This document shows, piece by piece, positions 53,413 through 61,881 of a DNA stretch of 64,000 nt (positions within the stretch are counted from its first letter, which is position 1; every line of letters begins with the position of its first letter). Made by a program: the position numbers and the translations under genes. The stretch comes from Verrucomicrobiota bacterium (lineage in GTDB: Bacteria > Verrucomicrobiota > Verrucomicrobiia > Limisphaerales > JACRJZ01), in the NCBI GenBank assembly GCA_016219875.1, contig JACRJZ010000146.1:1-64000 (forward strand), in the 5' to 3' direction. The notes below the pieces were generated by a model that did no database searches, was not told where the DNA came from, and saw only the letters and a list, made by a program, of their open reading frames with translations.

Positions 53413-54211
53413 AGGCACGGTCAGTTCAACATGCTTCTGAGGGCGACGATACGCCGGCGTTGCCGGCTGGATCGTCCGCTGGTTCTCAACGGGTCTGATT
53501 GCATCACGCGGCGTACCGTTTCAAAAAATCCTGTGCCTGTCTAGCGTCCACGCAAGGGTTTCGCAGGGCAGGGCGGATTTGGCCTGGGAGCAGGCGTCCG
53601 GCTTTTGGCTGGGCACAGTCTTGCCATTCCGGCGGTTCAGCTTCCCGGTGTGGGAGAAGCGCCATCCCTTTCCGGCCCACGGCGGTGAGCTTTCTGGCGC
53701 CAGCGAGTTCGGGCGATGGGATGGCCCGCGCTCCCGCAGTTGACAAGCCCCGTCGCCGGAAGGGGGAATGGGGAAATCTTGAAGTCCTCGCTGGCATACT
53801 TCGTGCGATGTGCCACTGTGAATCGCGAAGGCGCGAACAGGAGTTTGCCCTTCCGAACTTGTCCCCTCGTGTGAGGGGACGACGGGTTTTGGCGGTAGTA
53901 TTTCTGTGTGTCCGCCAGAACCCGTTCGTCGTTTCTGGCCTGGGAGATGCCGGCTTGGCTCCAGTCCAAAGCAAGGCGACGCGTGGCGAGTGGGAGCGTG
54001 AGACAGGCTTCCAAGGTGCCAGGGCTGATTCAAGAAACACGCGGACAGGAGCGCGGGCAGGCTGCCCGCGCTCCTTCTTGAATCAGCCCTGTCCAGGGTG
54101 CGAAGGGAGCGTTTGGAGAGTTGACTTCTATTGATTTGATCTGCGTCATGTTTCCGTGGCCGCGGTAGAATAAAACGTTCAGCGATTTGGGCGATCTGAA
54201 AACAACTTGAG
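53413..54211. repeat. Intergenic region with several inverted repeats, no gene recognised
   Basis: This 799-bp gap separates the aminotransferase from nrfH. Its open frames are overlapping and have no family features. It contains a nested hairpin at 54021-54090: outer arms AGGGCTGATTCAAGAA and its complement, inner arms GGAGCGCGGGCAG (54048-54060) and its complement. A second stem pairs CGGGTTTTGGCGG (about 53891-53903) with CCGCCAGAACCCG (about 53921-53934). The 54021-54090 element is a likely terminator or dispersed repeat. The nrfH promoter must be in the last about 120 bp. Confidence 0.6.
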
Positions 54212-54661
54212 ATGAAACTGCGCATGGTCAACCTGACCCTGGCGGCCCTGGTCACGGGGCTGGCGCTGGGCGTGGGTGGATACACCTTCGTGTATGCGAA
54301 GGGATACTCGTACCTCGTCAATGATCCCGCCGCCTGCGCCAACTGTCACATCATGCGCGACCAGTTTGACGGCTGGGTGAAATCGAGCCACCGCAAAGCG
54401 GCGACCTGCAACGATTGTCATACGCCGCCCGGCCTGATTCCCAAGTACGCCACGAAGGCGGAGAACGGTTTCCGCCACTCCTTCGCCTTCACGACTGGCC
54501 GCTATCCGGACGCGATCCATATCACGCCGCACGACCGGACGGTCACCGAACGGGCCTGCCGCAAGTGCCACACGGATATCGTGGGCATGATTGACGGCCC
54601 GCACGCGAAGGCGAAGGACCTCTCGTGCCTTCGCTGCCACGGCTCTGTGGGCCACCCATGA
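54212..54661 (+). CDS. nrfH: Cytochrome c nitrite reductase small subunit NrfH
   Basis: A 149-residue membrane-anchored tetraheme cytochrome. One N-terminal membrane helix (about 6-28) is followed by four CxxCH heme sites: CANCH 42-46, CNDCH 66-70, CRKCH 116-120 and CLRCH 139-143. The layout is that of NrfH, which draws electrons from the menaquinol pool and passes them to NrfA. A Met close to the first heme site (HIMRD) could serve as its axial ligand as in known NrfH. It starts a two-gene unit with nrfA, 48 bp downstream. Confidence 0.93.
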   Translation: MKLRMVNLTLAALVTGLALGVGGYTFVYAKGYSYLVNDPAACANCHIMRDQFDGWVKSSHRKAATCNDCHTPPGLIPKYATKAENGFRHSFAFTTGRYPDAIHITPHDRTVTERACRKCHTDIVGMIDGPHAKAKDLSCLRCHGSVGHP

Positions 54662-54709
54662 GGTCGTCCGAGGCAGCCTTCAACGCTTAATCCCCAACCC
54701 GAAAACGCC

Positions 54710-56134
54710 ATGAGTGAATCAGCCAATCCAACCCCTGGAACCTCCACTTCCGCCAAACGCAACTCCGCCTTGACGCTGTTTCTGATTATTGCGCTCGCGG
54801 CGGTGGCGGCCGCCGGCAGCATGGCGCTGCTGGTGAATATTATGGAGCGAAAACAGGAGGCTCGGAATCCGTTCTACCGCGTGGTGGAACTGACCGAGAC
54901 TACGGAAGATCCTGCCATCTGGGGCAAGAATTTCCCTCTCCAGTATGATGATTACCGCCGGACGGTGGACCAGGTCCGCACGAGGTACGGCGGCAGTGAG
55001 GCCATGCCCCGCACACCCACGCTGGCCGACCCCCGCTCGCGCGTGGCCCAGTCCAAGCTCGAGGAAGATCCGCGCCTGAAAACCATGTGGGCTGGCTACG
55101 CTTTCGCGAAGGATTTCCGCGAAGAGCGCGGTCACGCCTACATGCTCGACGACCAGACTTACACCGAGCGTCAACAAGTCGTGAAACAGCCCGGCACTTG
55201 CCTGCACTGCCACGCTTCCGTCTATGGGCCGTATCGGAAACAGGGCGAGGGCGACCTCCTCAAGGGATTCGAGAAGATGAATCAGATGCCGTTCGCCGAA
55301 GCGCGCCAGCTCGTCACGCATCCGGTGGCCTGCATTGACTGCCACGACCCGACCACCATGCAGTTGCGCGTCACCCGGCCCGGCTTCATTGAGGGGATGA
55401 AGGCGCTCAAAGCCGCCGACGGTGTGAAGGATTACGATGTGAACGCGACGGCGACGCGGCAGGAAATGCGCTCCTACGTGTGCGGCCAGTGCCACGTCGA
55501 GTACTACTTCAAAGGCACGGAGAAGCGGCTGACCTACCCGTGGCACAAAGGCCTGAAGGTCGAGAACATCCTCGCGTATTACGACGAGGTGAAAGGCGCG
55601 GACGGAAAACCTTTCAAGGATTGGACCCATGCCGAGTCCGCCGCGCCGGCGCTCAAGGCCCAACACCCGGAGTTTGAGTTGTGGAGCCAAGGCATTCATG
55701 CCCGTTCCGGCGTGGCCTGCGCGGATTGCCACATGCCCTACAAGCGGGTCGGCGCGCACAAGATTAGCGACCACCATGTCCGCAGCCCGCTCCTGAACGT
55801 CAATCGCGCCTGTCAAACCTGCCACAAATGGCCCGAAGAAGAACTCAAAGCCCGAGTCGAAACCATCCAGGATCGCACCCATCGGATGCGCAACCTCGCC
55901 ATGAACGCGCTCATGGACCTCATCAAGGACATCAAGACCGCCAAGACCGCCGGCAAAGCAGACGCCGATCTCGCCCCGGCGCAAGACTTCCAGCGCAAGG
56001 CCCAGTTCTACCTCGACTTCGTGGAAGCCGAGAACTCCACCGGGTTCCACGCGCCGCAGGAAGCCGTCCGTATTCTCGGTGAATCGATCGACTTCTCCCG
56101 CCAGGGACAAGTTGCGCTGAGCAAGGTGAAGTGA
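54710..56134 (+). CDS. nrfA: Ammonia-forming cytochrome c nitrite reductase NrfA, all-CxxCH type
   Basis: A 474-residue protein anchored by an N-terminal helix (about 20-45). Five heme sites are CLHCH 164-168, CIDCH 208-212, CGQCH 258-262, CADCH 337-341 and CQTCH 368-372. The CGQCHVEYYF and LKAQHPEFELW segments carry the conserved active-site Tyr and His319. The first site, normally CxxCK, is here CLHCH, as in Campylobacter-type NrfA; the enzyme should still reduce nitrite to ammonia, using six electrons from NrfH. The maturation genes (such as the CxxCK-specific lyase) are not needed for this form and none is nearby. Confidence 0.93.
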   Translation: MSESANPTPGTSTSAKRNSALTLFLIIALAAVAAAGSMALLVNIMERKQEARNPFYRVVELTETTEDPAIWGKNFPLQYDDYRRTVDQVRTRYGGSEAMPRTPTLADPRSRVAQSKLEEDPRLKTMWAGYAFAKDFREERGHAYMLDDQTYTERQQVVKQPGTCLHCHASVYGPYRKQGEGDLLKGFEKMNQMPFAEARQLVTHPVACIDCHDPTTMQLRVTRPGFIEGMKALKAADGVKDYDVNATATRQEMRSYVCGQCHVEYYFKGTEKRLTYPWHKGLKVENILAYYDEVKGADGKPFKDWTHAESAAPALKAQHPEFELWSQGIHARSGVACADCHMPYKRVGAHKISDHHVRSPLLNVNRACQTCHKWPEEELKARVETIQDRTHRMRNLAMNALMDLIKDIKTAKTAGKADADLAPAQDFQRKAQFYLDFVEAENSTGFHAPQEAVRILGESIDFSRQGQVALSKVK

Positions 56135-56199
56135 GCGACCACCTCCGCGTGAACAAACCCATTGAACCCGCCCGCGCGGCAGGCTAGACATGTCGCGTG

Positions 56200-57279
56200 A
56201 TGCAATTCCGTTGGTATTTGCCATTGTTGCTGGCGCCGTGGCTCGGCTGCGCGCAAGGGACCATGAACAAGGTCGGCGGCGTGGAACCGGGCGGGCCGGA
56301 CCAGTGGACCGTGGCCAAGGCGTGGACCTGGTATCAGGACGCCGGCTCCATTCGGGGCTGCAATTATCTTCCGCGCACCGCCGTCAACTCGACGGAGATG
56401 TGGCAGGCCGAGACGTTCGATCCCAAGACCATCGACCAGGAACTCGGCTGGGCGGAGGACCTCGGCTACACCAGCCTGCGCGTGTTCGTGCAGTTCGTCG
56501 TCTGGCAGCAGGACGCCAAAGGCTTCAAGAAACGCTTCGGCCAGTTCCTCGATCTCGCCCGCAAGCATCGCCTCTCGGTCATGCCGGTCCTGTTCGACGA
56601 TTGCGCCCTCGCCGGACGCGAGCCGTATCCAGGCAAGCAAGACGAACCCGTGCCCGGCGTCCACAACAGCGGCTGGGTGCCGAGTCCGGGGCTGCAACGG
56701 GTGACGAACTCCGCCGCGTGGCCGGAGTTGGAGCGTTACGTCAAAGACCTCGTCGGCAATTTCGCGAATGACCGGCGGGTGCTGGCGTGGGATCTCTACA
56801 ACGAGCCGGGCCATTCAAACCTCGGCGAGAAGAGCCTGCCGCTGGCGGAAGCGGCTTTCGAGTGGGCGCGCGCGACCAAGCCCTCGCAGCCGCTCACGAT
56901 TGGCGTGTGGGACAACTTCTACAGCTCGCTCTCCAAGCGCGTGATGGCGCTGTCAGACGTGGTGTCGTTCCATGCTTACGACGCGCCGGCCGGCGTGAAG
57001 CGCAAGATCGAGATCTGCCGCAAGTCGGGCCGGCCGATCCTCTGCACGGAATGGCTCCGGCGCCAGGAGGGCAACACCTTTGCGGCCATGCTGCCGTTGT
57101 TCAATCTCAGCCAAGCCGGCTGGTATCATTGGGGACTCGTGGCGGGCAAGACGCAGACCTACATGCCGTGGGGATCGAAGAAGGGCGACCCGAAGCCCGC
57201 CGTCTGGCAACATGACGTGTTGAAGGCCGATGGCACGCCCTTCGATCCGAAGGAGGCCGAACTGCTGCGCGCGCAGTGA
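56200..57279 (+). CDS. Lipoprotein glycoside hydrolase, clan GH-A-like
   Basis: A 359-residue protein with a lipobox (APWLGC17), so it should be anchored to a membrane as a lipoprotein. The barrel has TSLRVFVQFVVWQQD, VLAWDLYNEPGHS with Glu202 as the acid/base candidate, and PILCTEWLRRQEG with Glu284 as the nucleophile candidate. YHWGLVAGKTQTYMPW follows. This is the clan-A pattern; it resembles GH5-like or uncharacterised 1,4-beta-xylanase-like proteins, but I cannot fix a family. The start at ATG 56200 is chosen over a GTG at 56197. Downstream, 18 bp away, is the kinase-like double-repeat gene. Confidence 0.7.
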   Translation: MQFRWYLPLLLAPWLGCAQGTMNKVGGVEPGGPDQWTVAKAWTWYQDAGSIRGCNYLPRTAVNSTEMWQAETFDPKTIDQELGWAEDLGYTSLRVFVQFVVWQQDAKGFKKRFGQFLDLARKHRLSVMPVLFDDCALAGREPYPGKQDEPVPGVHNSGWVPSPGLQRVTNSAAWPELERYVKDLVGNFANDRRVLAWDLYNEPGHSNLGEKSLPLAEAAFEWARATKPSQPLTIGVWDNFYSSLSKRVMALSDVVSFHAYDAPAGVKRKIEICRKSGRPILCTEWLRRQEGNTFAAMLPLFNLSQAGWYHWGLVAGKTQTYMPWGSKKGDPKPAVWQHDVLKADGTPFDPKEAELLRAQ

Positions 57280-57297
57280 CGGCCCCTGCCTTTCTCT

Positions 57298-59067
57298 ATG
57301 GAGCCGGCCACGATCCCAGGTAAATCCGCCGCCCGCGCCGCGCGCTCGGTCGAGCCGGCGCCGTTCTTCCTGTGCCTGCCGGAGCGTACGAGTTTCGTGG
57401 ACCTGCTCGGCGTGAGTTACGCCCGGTCGAAGACGGACGACGGCGGGGACCTTTATCTGACGAAATACGGCGTGCCGTTCTGGGAACATCTCCTGCCGCA
57501 GAACTGGTACGCCCGCGAGTGGTTCGAGGCCAAACGCGAGCGGCTCACGGGCACGAGCATCGTGTACCGGCTGCCCACCCGCACGATCAACGGGCGCGCG
57601 CTCGAACTGGTGGTGAAGTGGTCGCGCGTGGGCGAGGACGTGCCGATGGACACGCTCACGATCAACAAGTTCATCAACGCGGAATTCAACAGCCCGTTCG
57701 AGGAGTTCTCGCTGTTGATGGAACTGCGCGAAGGCGCGCACGGGCCGCCGGGCATCCGCATCCGGACGCAGAAACCGCTGGCGATCTACGTGCCCTCCGA
57801 GCGCCTGCAGCTTTGGCAGACGGGCCGCTCCGAAAGCAAGATCGCTGCGAAACTGGCGCGGCATCCCGGCGTGGAACTCGACATTCTCCGGCAGTACGTG
57901 TTGCTCTACGGCTGGATCAAGGGCGCGGACTTGATCGAGGTGTCCCGGCTCATGCAAATCAGCCTGGATGAGCGCGAGCAGTTCTGCGCGCGGGCCACGA
58001 GCTTGGTGGTGCATGAACTGGAGGCCAAGGGCTATCACGTCGTGGACATGAAGCCCGCCCACGTCATTGTGCGGCTCAAGCCGGACGGACGGCTGGTGCG
58101 CGACCGGAACGGCCAGTTGGCTTACGCGCTGGTGGATTACGAATTGATGGAGCGCACGCCCGAACACGAGCAGGTCGTGCGCACCGTCCACCGCCGCCAT
58201 TACCTCCAGCACATGGCGAAACGGTTCGAGGTCAGTTCCGCCAAGCCGATGCCGGCGCATCTCAAGCCCATGAACGTCCTGGGCGTGGATTATGTCTTCG
58301 GCCACGCCGAGAGCACGGGCGGCTCGCTCTGGGTGGTGGGCAAAGACCCGGACCTGTTCAACTACTTCCTCCCCGAACGCTGGCGGCGCACGCCCAAGGA
58401 AGCCCTGTCCAGCAACAACCAAGTTTGCCGCACGCGCACCAAGGACAACATCAACCTGGTGTGGCGCGTCTCCCGCGTCGGGGACACGCCGTGGCTGGCC
58501 GGGGCCGGAGCGCGCTCACAAGAGATCGTGAACTACGGCTACAACAGCCCGTTCGAGGAGTTCGCCTTCGCGCTCGAACTGACCAAGAGCGGCGTGCGTA
58601 CCACGTATCCCCGCGCCATCTACATGACGGGCAAGGCCAGCACGCGCAAGATCGCCGACTTCCAGCGCTACGCGGCTTTCCGCACCTTCACGACGCCGGA
58701 CGGCGACCCGCTGCTGCTCGAGGAGCGCGAATACATCACGATCTGGGGGTTTTGGAACGGCCCCGATGAACTCCTGGCCGCGCGCGACGGCCAGTACTAT
58801 CGCGGCATCAGCGCCGAGCAGGCCTATCTGGAGCAGTCCATCAGCGCCGAAATGCTCACCGAATTGCTGGAGCGCGCCCAGCGCCGCCTGAGCCGCGCCG
58901 GCTTTGAGGACTTGCGGTTGAAACCGGACCACTTGCTCATCTCGTTCAACCCGGAGAAAAAGCTCGTCCACGACACGATGGGCAAGGTGGACTTCCGTCT
59001 CTGCAACTTCGAACTCCTGCGCAAGGTGGCCTCGGCAGAGCCGCCTCGAGAATCCACCAAAGCGTGA
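57298..59067 (+). CDS. Unknown protein with two tandem kinase-like repeats (second degenerate)
   Basis: A 589-residue soluble protein that I do not recognise as a named family. It contains an internal duplication, about residues 35-310 and 326-578. Repeat 1 has LGVSY, LVVKWSRVG with Lys107, NSPFEEFSLLMEL (131-143), VVD250-M-K252-P-A-H255, and ALVD280-Y-E282. These are arranged like a protein-kinase fold: a beta-3 lysine, a DxKPxH catalytic loop and a DYE in place of DFG. Repeat 2 has LGVDY, LVWRVSRVG with Arg390, NSPFEEFAFALEL (416-428), LR540-L-K-P-D-H545, and CN570-F-E572, so the lysine and both acidic residues are lost. It looks like an active-type domain joined to a pseudokinase-like copy. 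No membrane segment is seen. Confidence 0.6.
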   Translation: MEPATIPGKSAARAARSVEPAPFFLCLPERTSFVDLLGVSYARSKTDDGGDLYLTKYGVPFWEHLLPQNWYAREWFEAKRERLTGTSIVYRLPTRTINGRALELVVKWSRVGEDVPMDTLTINKFINAEFNSPFEEFSLLMELREGAHGPPGIRIRTQKPLAIYVPSERLQLWQTGRSESKIAAKLARHPGVELDILRQYVLLYGWIKGADLIEVSRLMQISLDEREQFCARATSLVVHELEAKGYHVVDMKPAHVIVRLKPDGRLVRDRNGQLAYALVDYELMERTPEHEQVVRTVHRRHYLQHMAKRFEVSSAKPMPAHLKPMNVLGVDYVFGHAESTGGSLWVVGKDPDLFNYFLPERWRRTPKEALSSNNQVCRTRTKDNINLVWRVSRVGDTPWLAGAGARSQEIVNYGYNSPFEEFAFALELTKSGVRTTYPRAIYMTGKASTRKIADFQRYAAFRTFTTPDGDPLLLEEREYITIWGFWNGPDELLAARDGQYYRGISAEQAYLEQSISAEMLTELLERAQRRLSRAGFEDLRLKPDHLLISFNPEKKLVHDTMGKVDFRLCNFELLRKVASAEPPRESTKA

Positions 59068-59103
59068 ACTCCGAAGTTGGGGAGCGCGCCCGCCCCGGAC
59101 GTA

Positions 59104-59204
59104 GCTGGACGCGCCCTCGCGTCCAGCCCTTTGGGCCTACGCATGGAGTGGGGCGCTGCGCATACTTCCACGGCCTCGGAGTTTTCCGCGAAGGCGCGGA
59201 AAAC
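59104..59204. repeat. Two hairpins between convergent genes
   Basis: The gap 59068-59269 between the kinase-like gene and exbD has two stems. One pairs GCTGGACGCG (59104-59113) with CGCGTCCAGC (59118-59127). The other pairs GTTTTCCGCG (59181-59190) with CGCGGAAAAC (59195-59204), both perfect over 10 bp. They could end transcription of the two convergent genes. Confidence 0.55.
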
Positions 59205-59269
59205 AGCGCCCGCGGCGGGCGCGCTCCCCATTCCCTTTCGGAGTTCTTGAATCGACCTTGGGGTCGAGG

Positions 59270-59695
59270 CTACGGCTTGATCGCCGGCTTGAGGAAGGCC
59301 TTGATCTCCTTCACCCGTGCGAGGGTCGCCGCTTCGGTCACTTTCACCACGTTGCCATAGGCGGCTTCGGTGTCGGCGCGGATGGCCACGGTCAGGTTCG
59401 GGTTCGCCTGGGCTTTCGCCATCAGCTCCGCCTGGAGGCGTTCGAGGGTCACCGGCGTCTTGCCCACGTAGAAGGTGGGCCGGTTCGTGGTGATGGTGAT
59501 GATGAGCGGCGGGTTCTCGGACACGCCCGGCTTGGAGGCCGCCTGGGCGGATTCGGGCAAAGTGATCCGCAAGGCCGGCGTGTCTTTGAACGTCGTCGTC
59601 ACCATCAGGAAGATCAGCAGCACGATCAAGATGTCGATGAGCGACACGATGATCACCGCGGGCGGCTGACGGCGTTTCTTGACGGCGAAGCGCAT
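59270..59695 (-). CDS. ExbD/TolR-family biopolymer transport protein
   Basis: A 141-residue inner-membrane protein with one N-terminal helix: VIIVSLIDILIVLLIFLMVT, whose Asp near residue 22 is the conserved proton-path acid of ExbD/TolR. The rest is a periplasmic domain (about 45-141). With the ExbB-like and TonB-like proteins upstream it should form a proton-driven motor that transfers energy to the outer membrane. It is 3 bp downstream of the ExbB-like gene and is the last gene of the leftward set. Confidence 0.9.
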   Translation of the reverse strand: MRFAVKKRRQPPAVIIVSLIDILIVLLIFLMVTTTFKDTPALRITLPESAQAASKPGVSENPPLIITITTNRPTFYVGKTPVTLERLQAELMAKAQANPNLTVAIRADTEAAYGNVVKVTEAATLARVKEIKAFLKPAIKP

Positions 59696-59698
59696 GGC

Positions 59699-60346
59699 TC
59701 AGGGCTTGGCGTCGCCGCGCTTGGCGTCAGCGGACTTGGAAGGCTTGGGCGCCCCGTCGCTCTTGCGGTAGGCGCGGCGGAGGAACTCGTCGCAGATCGT
59801 CTCCATCTCCACCGTCAGCGTCTCGACCTTCTTGGTGTAATAGCTCCAGGCGACGAGCGACGGGATGGCGATGAGCAAACCCATGAGCGTGGTGTGGAGC
59901 GCCAAGCCGATGCCGCGGGACAACGCCGCGTAGTCCCCGAGCACGTTCTTCGACAAGCCGCCGAAGAGGATGATCAGCCCGTACACCGTGCCCACCAGGC
60001 CCAGCAACGGCGCGATGCCGACGATGATCTCCAGCACGACCAGCCACTTCTCCAGCAAGGCCACCTCGTGCCGGGCCTTGGTTTCCAGGGCGTCCACCGT
60101 CTCCACGCGCGGCTGGCGCAGATGGTTGATGATGACCAGGAGCAACCGGCTGAGCGCGGAAGGGTTCTGGTCGCACGCTGCGCGCACCAGCGGGAGGTCG
60201 GCCTGGGAATTGAAATTATCGACCGCCTGTTCCAGCGGTGTCGGCACCACTTTCTTCCAGCGCAACGCCAGGCCGCGTTCCACCATGAACGCGACCGCGA
60301 TAATCGAAGTCAGGATCAATGATCCGGTAAAAAAGTCGTCAAGCAT
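59699..60346 (-). CDS. MotA/TolQ/ExbB proton-channel family protein
   Basis: A 215-residue inner-membrane protein with three membrane segments: about 8-25, then LVVLEIIVGIAPLLGLVGTVYG near 100-120, and a third near 135-160 (ISRGIGLALHTTLMGLLIAIP). The central region, with the LGLVGTVYGLI block, is typical of the family. It provides the proton channel for ExbD. A charged C-terminal tail rich in Lys/Asp is unusual but common in this phylum. It is separated from the TonB-like gene by 172 bp holding a hairpin repeat. Confidence 0.9.
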   Translation of the reverse strand: MLDDFFTGSLILTSIIAVAFMVERGLALRWKKVVPTPLEQAVDNFNSQADLPLVRAACDQNPSALSRLLLVIINHLRQPRVETVDALETKARHEVALLEKWLVVLEIIVGIAPLLGLVGTVYGLIILFGGLSKNVLGDYAALSRGIGLALHTTLMGLLIAIPSLVAWSYYTKKVETLTVEMETICDEFLRRAYRKSDGAPKPSKSADAKRGDAKP

Positions 60347-60441
60347 CGTTGTTCAATCAGGTTGGTTTCGCGAGCCGGCCGGCCATTCAACGCGGCCGGC
60401 CGGCGAGTTCAAGTCATTCGAGGCAATTTCAAAACTTGGTA

Positions 60442-60500
60442 GCAGCCGACGTGAGTAGGCTCAAACTTCAAGGGAAACAGAGCCTCCTCACGTCGGCTGC
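60442..60500. repeat. Hairpin repeat family member upstream of exbB-like gene
   Basis: A left arm GCAGCCGACGTGAGTAGGCTC (60442-60462) pairs, with one mismatch, with GAGCCTCCTCACGTCGGCTGC (60480-60500). The 17-bp loop includes CAAACTTCAAGGGA, also found in the plsY copy at 50340-50356. The element lies between the TonB-like gene and the ExbB-like gene. Confidence 0.75.
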
Positions 60501-60518
60501 TACGGTTTTGAAGGAGGC

Positions 60519-61835
60519 TCATTCGTAGTAAAAAGTGAAACGCACTTCGCGTTGGTCTGTGCCGATCATCTGTCGCATCGCCGCCGGCCAGCGGGCAAAC
60601 GGCGCCGGGTCCAACACGGCGCGCTGGCACAGCACGCCCAGGATTTCGTCCACCGTCTTCTCATGTACGCCCAGATCGGTGATGCGGCCGTCGAAGCGGA
60701 GTTTGAAATCGAGCACGACCTTGCCCTGCCTCAACACGCCGCGGTTGTCGCGATAGGAGTCGATGAGTTGATACCATCGTTCCTCCACCGCGGCGATGAA
60801 CGCGGCGTCATACACTCCGAATAGTGAACCCTTCGCATCCACCGACACGATGCGCCCTGGGCGGCTGACGCCGCCGTCCTGCTGCATCGTCCGGCCCGCC
60901 AAGGACGGGTTCTGGGCGTAGGCCTGCGCCAGAGTGCGGGGCCGCTGGCGTTGTTGCGGTGGGCTAGGCTCGGCGATGAGCGGATTGGCGGACACCGGTG
61001 CGCCGGCCCCGGTCGCCTTGTTGGGCAGGGTCACTTTCTGCGGCGTGGCCAGCGCGAGATCGCCGATGCTGTCGCCGCCGGGCGGTTTGAGGTCGGGCGG
61101 TTCCGGCGTCTTCTCGAAAGTGCGTGCGGCCAGGTTTTCGAGCGGTCTTGCCGGTTCGGATTTCGCGTCCGACTTGGCGTCGTCGCGTACTTGCGTTGAC
61201 TCGGTTTCCTTGGGGGCGGTGGCAGCGGAGGGCGGCTGAGGCTGCTTCGGGAACGTGGGCTGGAGCGGCTGCGGCTCCGGTTTGGGCTGCGGCTTGGGAT
61301 TGTCGAAGAGGCGGGCGAGTTTCGTCTGCTTGCCCTCGATCTTGGGCTGGCTTTCTCTATTTGGCTCCGGGTTGACGGCGACGGTGTCGTGCGTGGAATA
61401 GAACTTCGGGTTCTTGGGCGGCTGGGCCGCAACGGCGGCTGGATCGACTTCAACGAAGGTGAGCGGGATTTCCGGCTGTTGCTGTTGCTTGAGCATCTCC
61501 TCGAACAGGCGCTGGTTCTTGATCTGGTTCATCTCTTGCCGCAGCCGCTCCTGGCGGCGGCTCGTCTGCGTGAACTTCGCGATAAGGTCCGTCAGGATGC
61601 CCCGGCCGCCGAACATGCCCCAGCGGACGCCGAGCCGATACGAACCGTAGAGCATCCCGTGGATGAGCAACGAAATGATGAACGACGCGATCAGGGGATG
61701 CCTGGTCGCTCGACTCCAGACGGTCGAAGACAGCGTCGTTCGCACGGCCGCGTAAAATGCCGCAGCGCCGCCGGAGGGGCAAACCTTTTGCAGCGCGGGA
61801 GAGGCGGCCTTCGACGACACGCCGTTTCTTGACAC
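60519..61835 (-). CDS. TonB/TolA-like energy-transducing protein
   Basis: A 438-residue protein with one N-terminal membrane segment (about 47-66: HPLIASFIISLLIHGMLYG). It then has a charged, coiled-coil-prone stretch (RRQERLRQEMNQIKNQRLFE), a Pro/Lys-rich linker and a compact C-terminal domain (about 335-438: GVYDAAFIAAVEERWYQLI, ...VLDFKLRFDGRITDLGVHEK). This is the layout of TonB/TolA proteins. It lies upstream of the ExbB and ExbD genes, and should be the connecting rod to the outer membrane. GTG is the start codon. I could not tell whether it is TonB or TolA. Confidence 0.7.
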   Translation of the reverse strand: MSRNGVSSKAASPALQKVCPSGGAAAFYAAVRTTLSSTVWSRATRHPLIASFIISLLIHGMLYGSYRLGVRWGMFGGRGILTDLIAKFTQTSRRQERLRQEMNQIKNQRLFEEMLKQQQQPEIPLTFVEVDPAAVAAQPPKNPKFYSTHDTVAVNPEPNRESQPKIEGKQTKLARLFDNPKPQPKPEPQPLQPTFPKQPQPPSAATAPKETESTQVRDDAKSDAKSEPARPLENLAARTFEKTPEPPDLKPPGGDSIGDLALATPQKVTLPNKATGAGAPVSANPLIAEPSPPQQRQRPRTLAQAYAQNPSLAGRTMQQDGGVSRPGRIVSVDAKGSLFGVYDAAFIAAVEERWYQLIDSYRDNRGVLRQGKVVLDFKLRFDGRITDLGVHEKTVDEILGVLCQRAVLDPAPFARWPAAMRQMIGTDQREVRFTFYYE

Positions 61836-61881
61836 CCCCCGCGCCCGAAACTAACAATCCCCACGCAACAACTGACAGCCG

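Noticed and set aside
51511..53544. 677-codon + strand frame opposite thrH and DegT aminotransferase
   Set aside because: Both minus-strand genes carry clear motifs; the + frame runs through intergenic repeat as well as both genes.
53504..54342. Open frames of 125-273 codons on the minus strand before nrfH
   Set aside because: They overlap one another, overlap nrfH, are rich in Arg/Pro, and pass through inverted repeats.
54719..56224. Long minus-strand frame opposite nrfA
   Set aside because: It mirrors NrfA heme-binding gene; translation lacks any family features.
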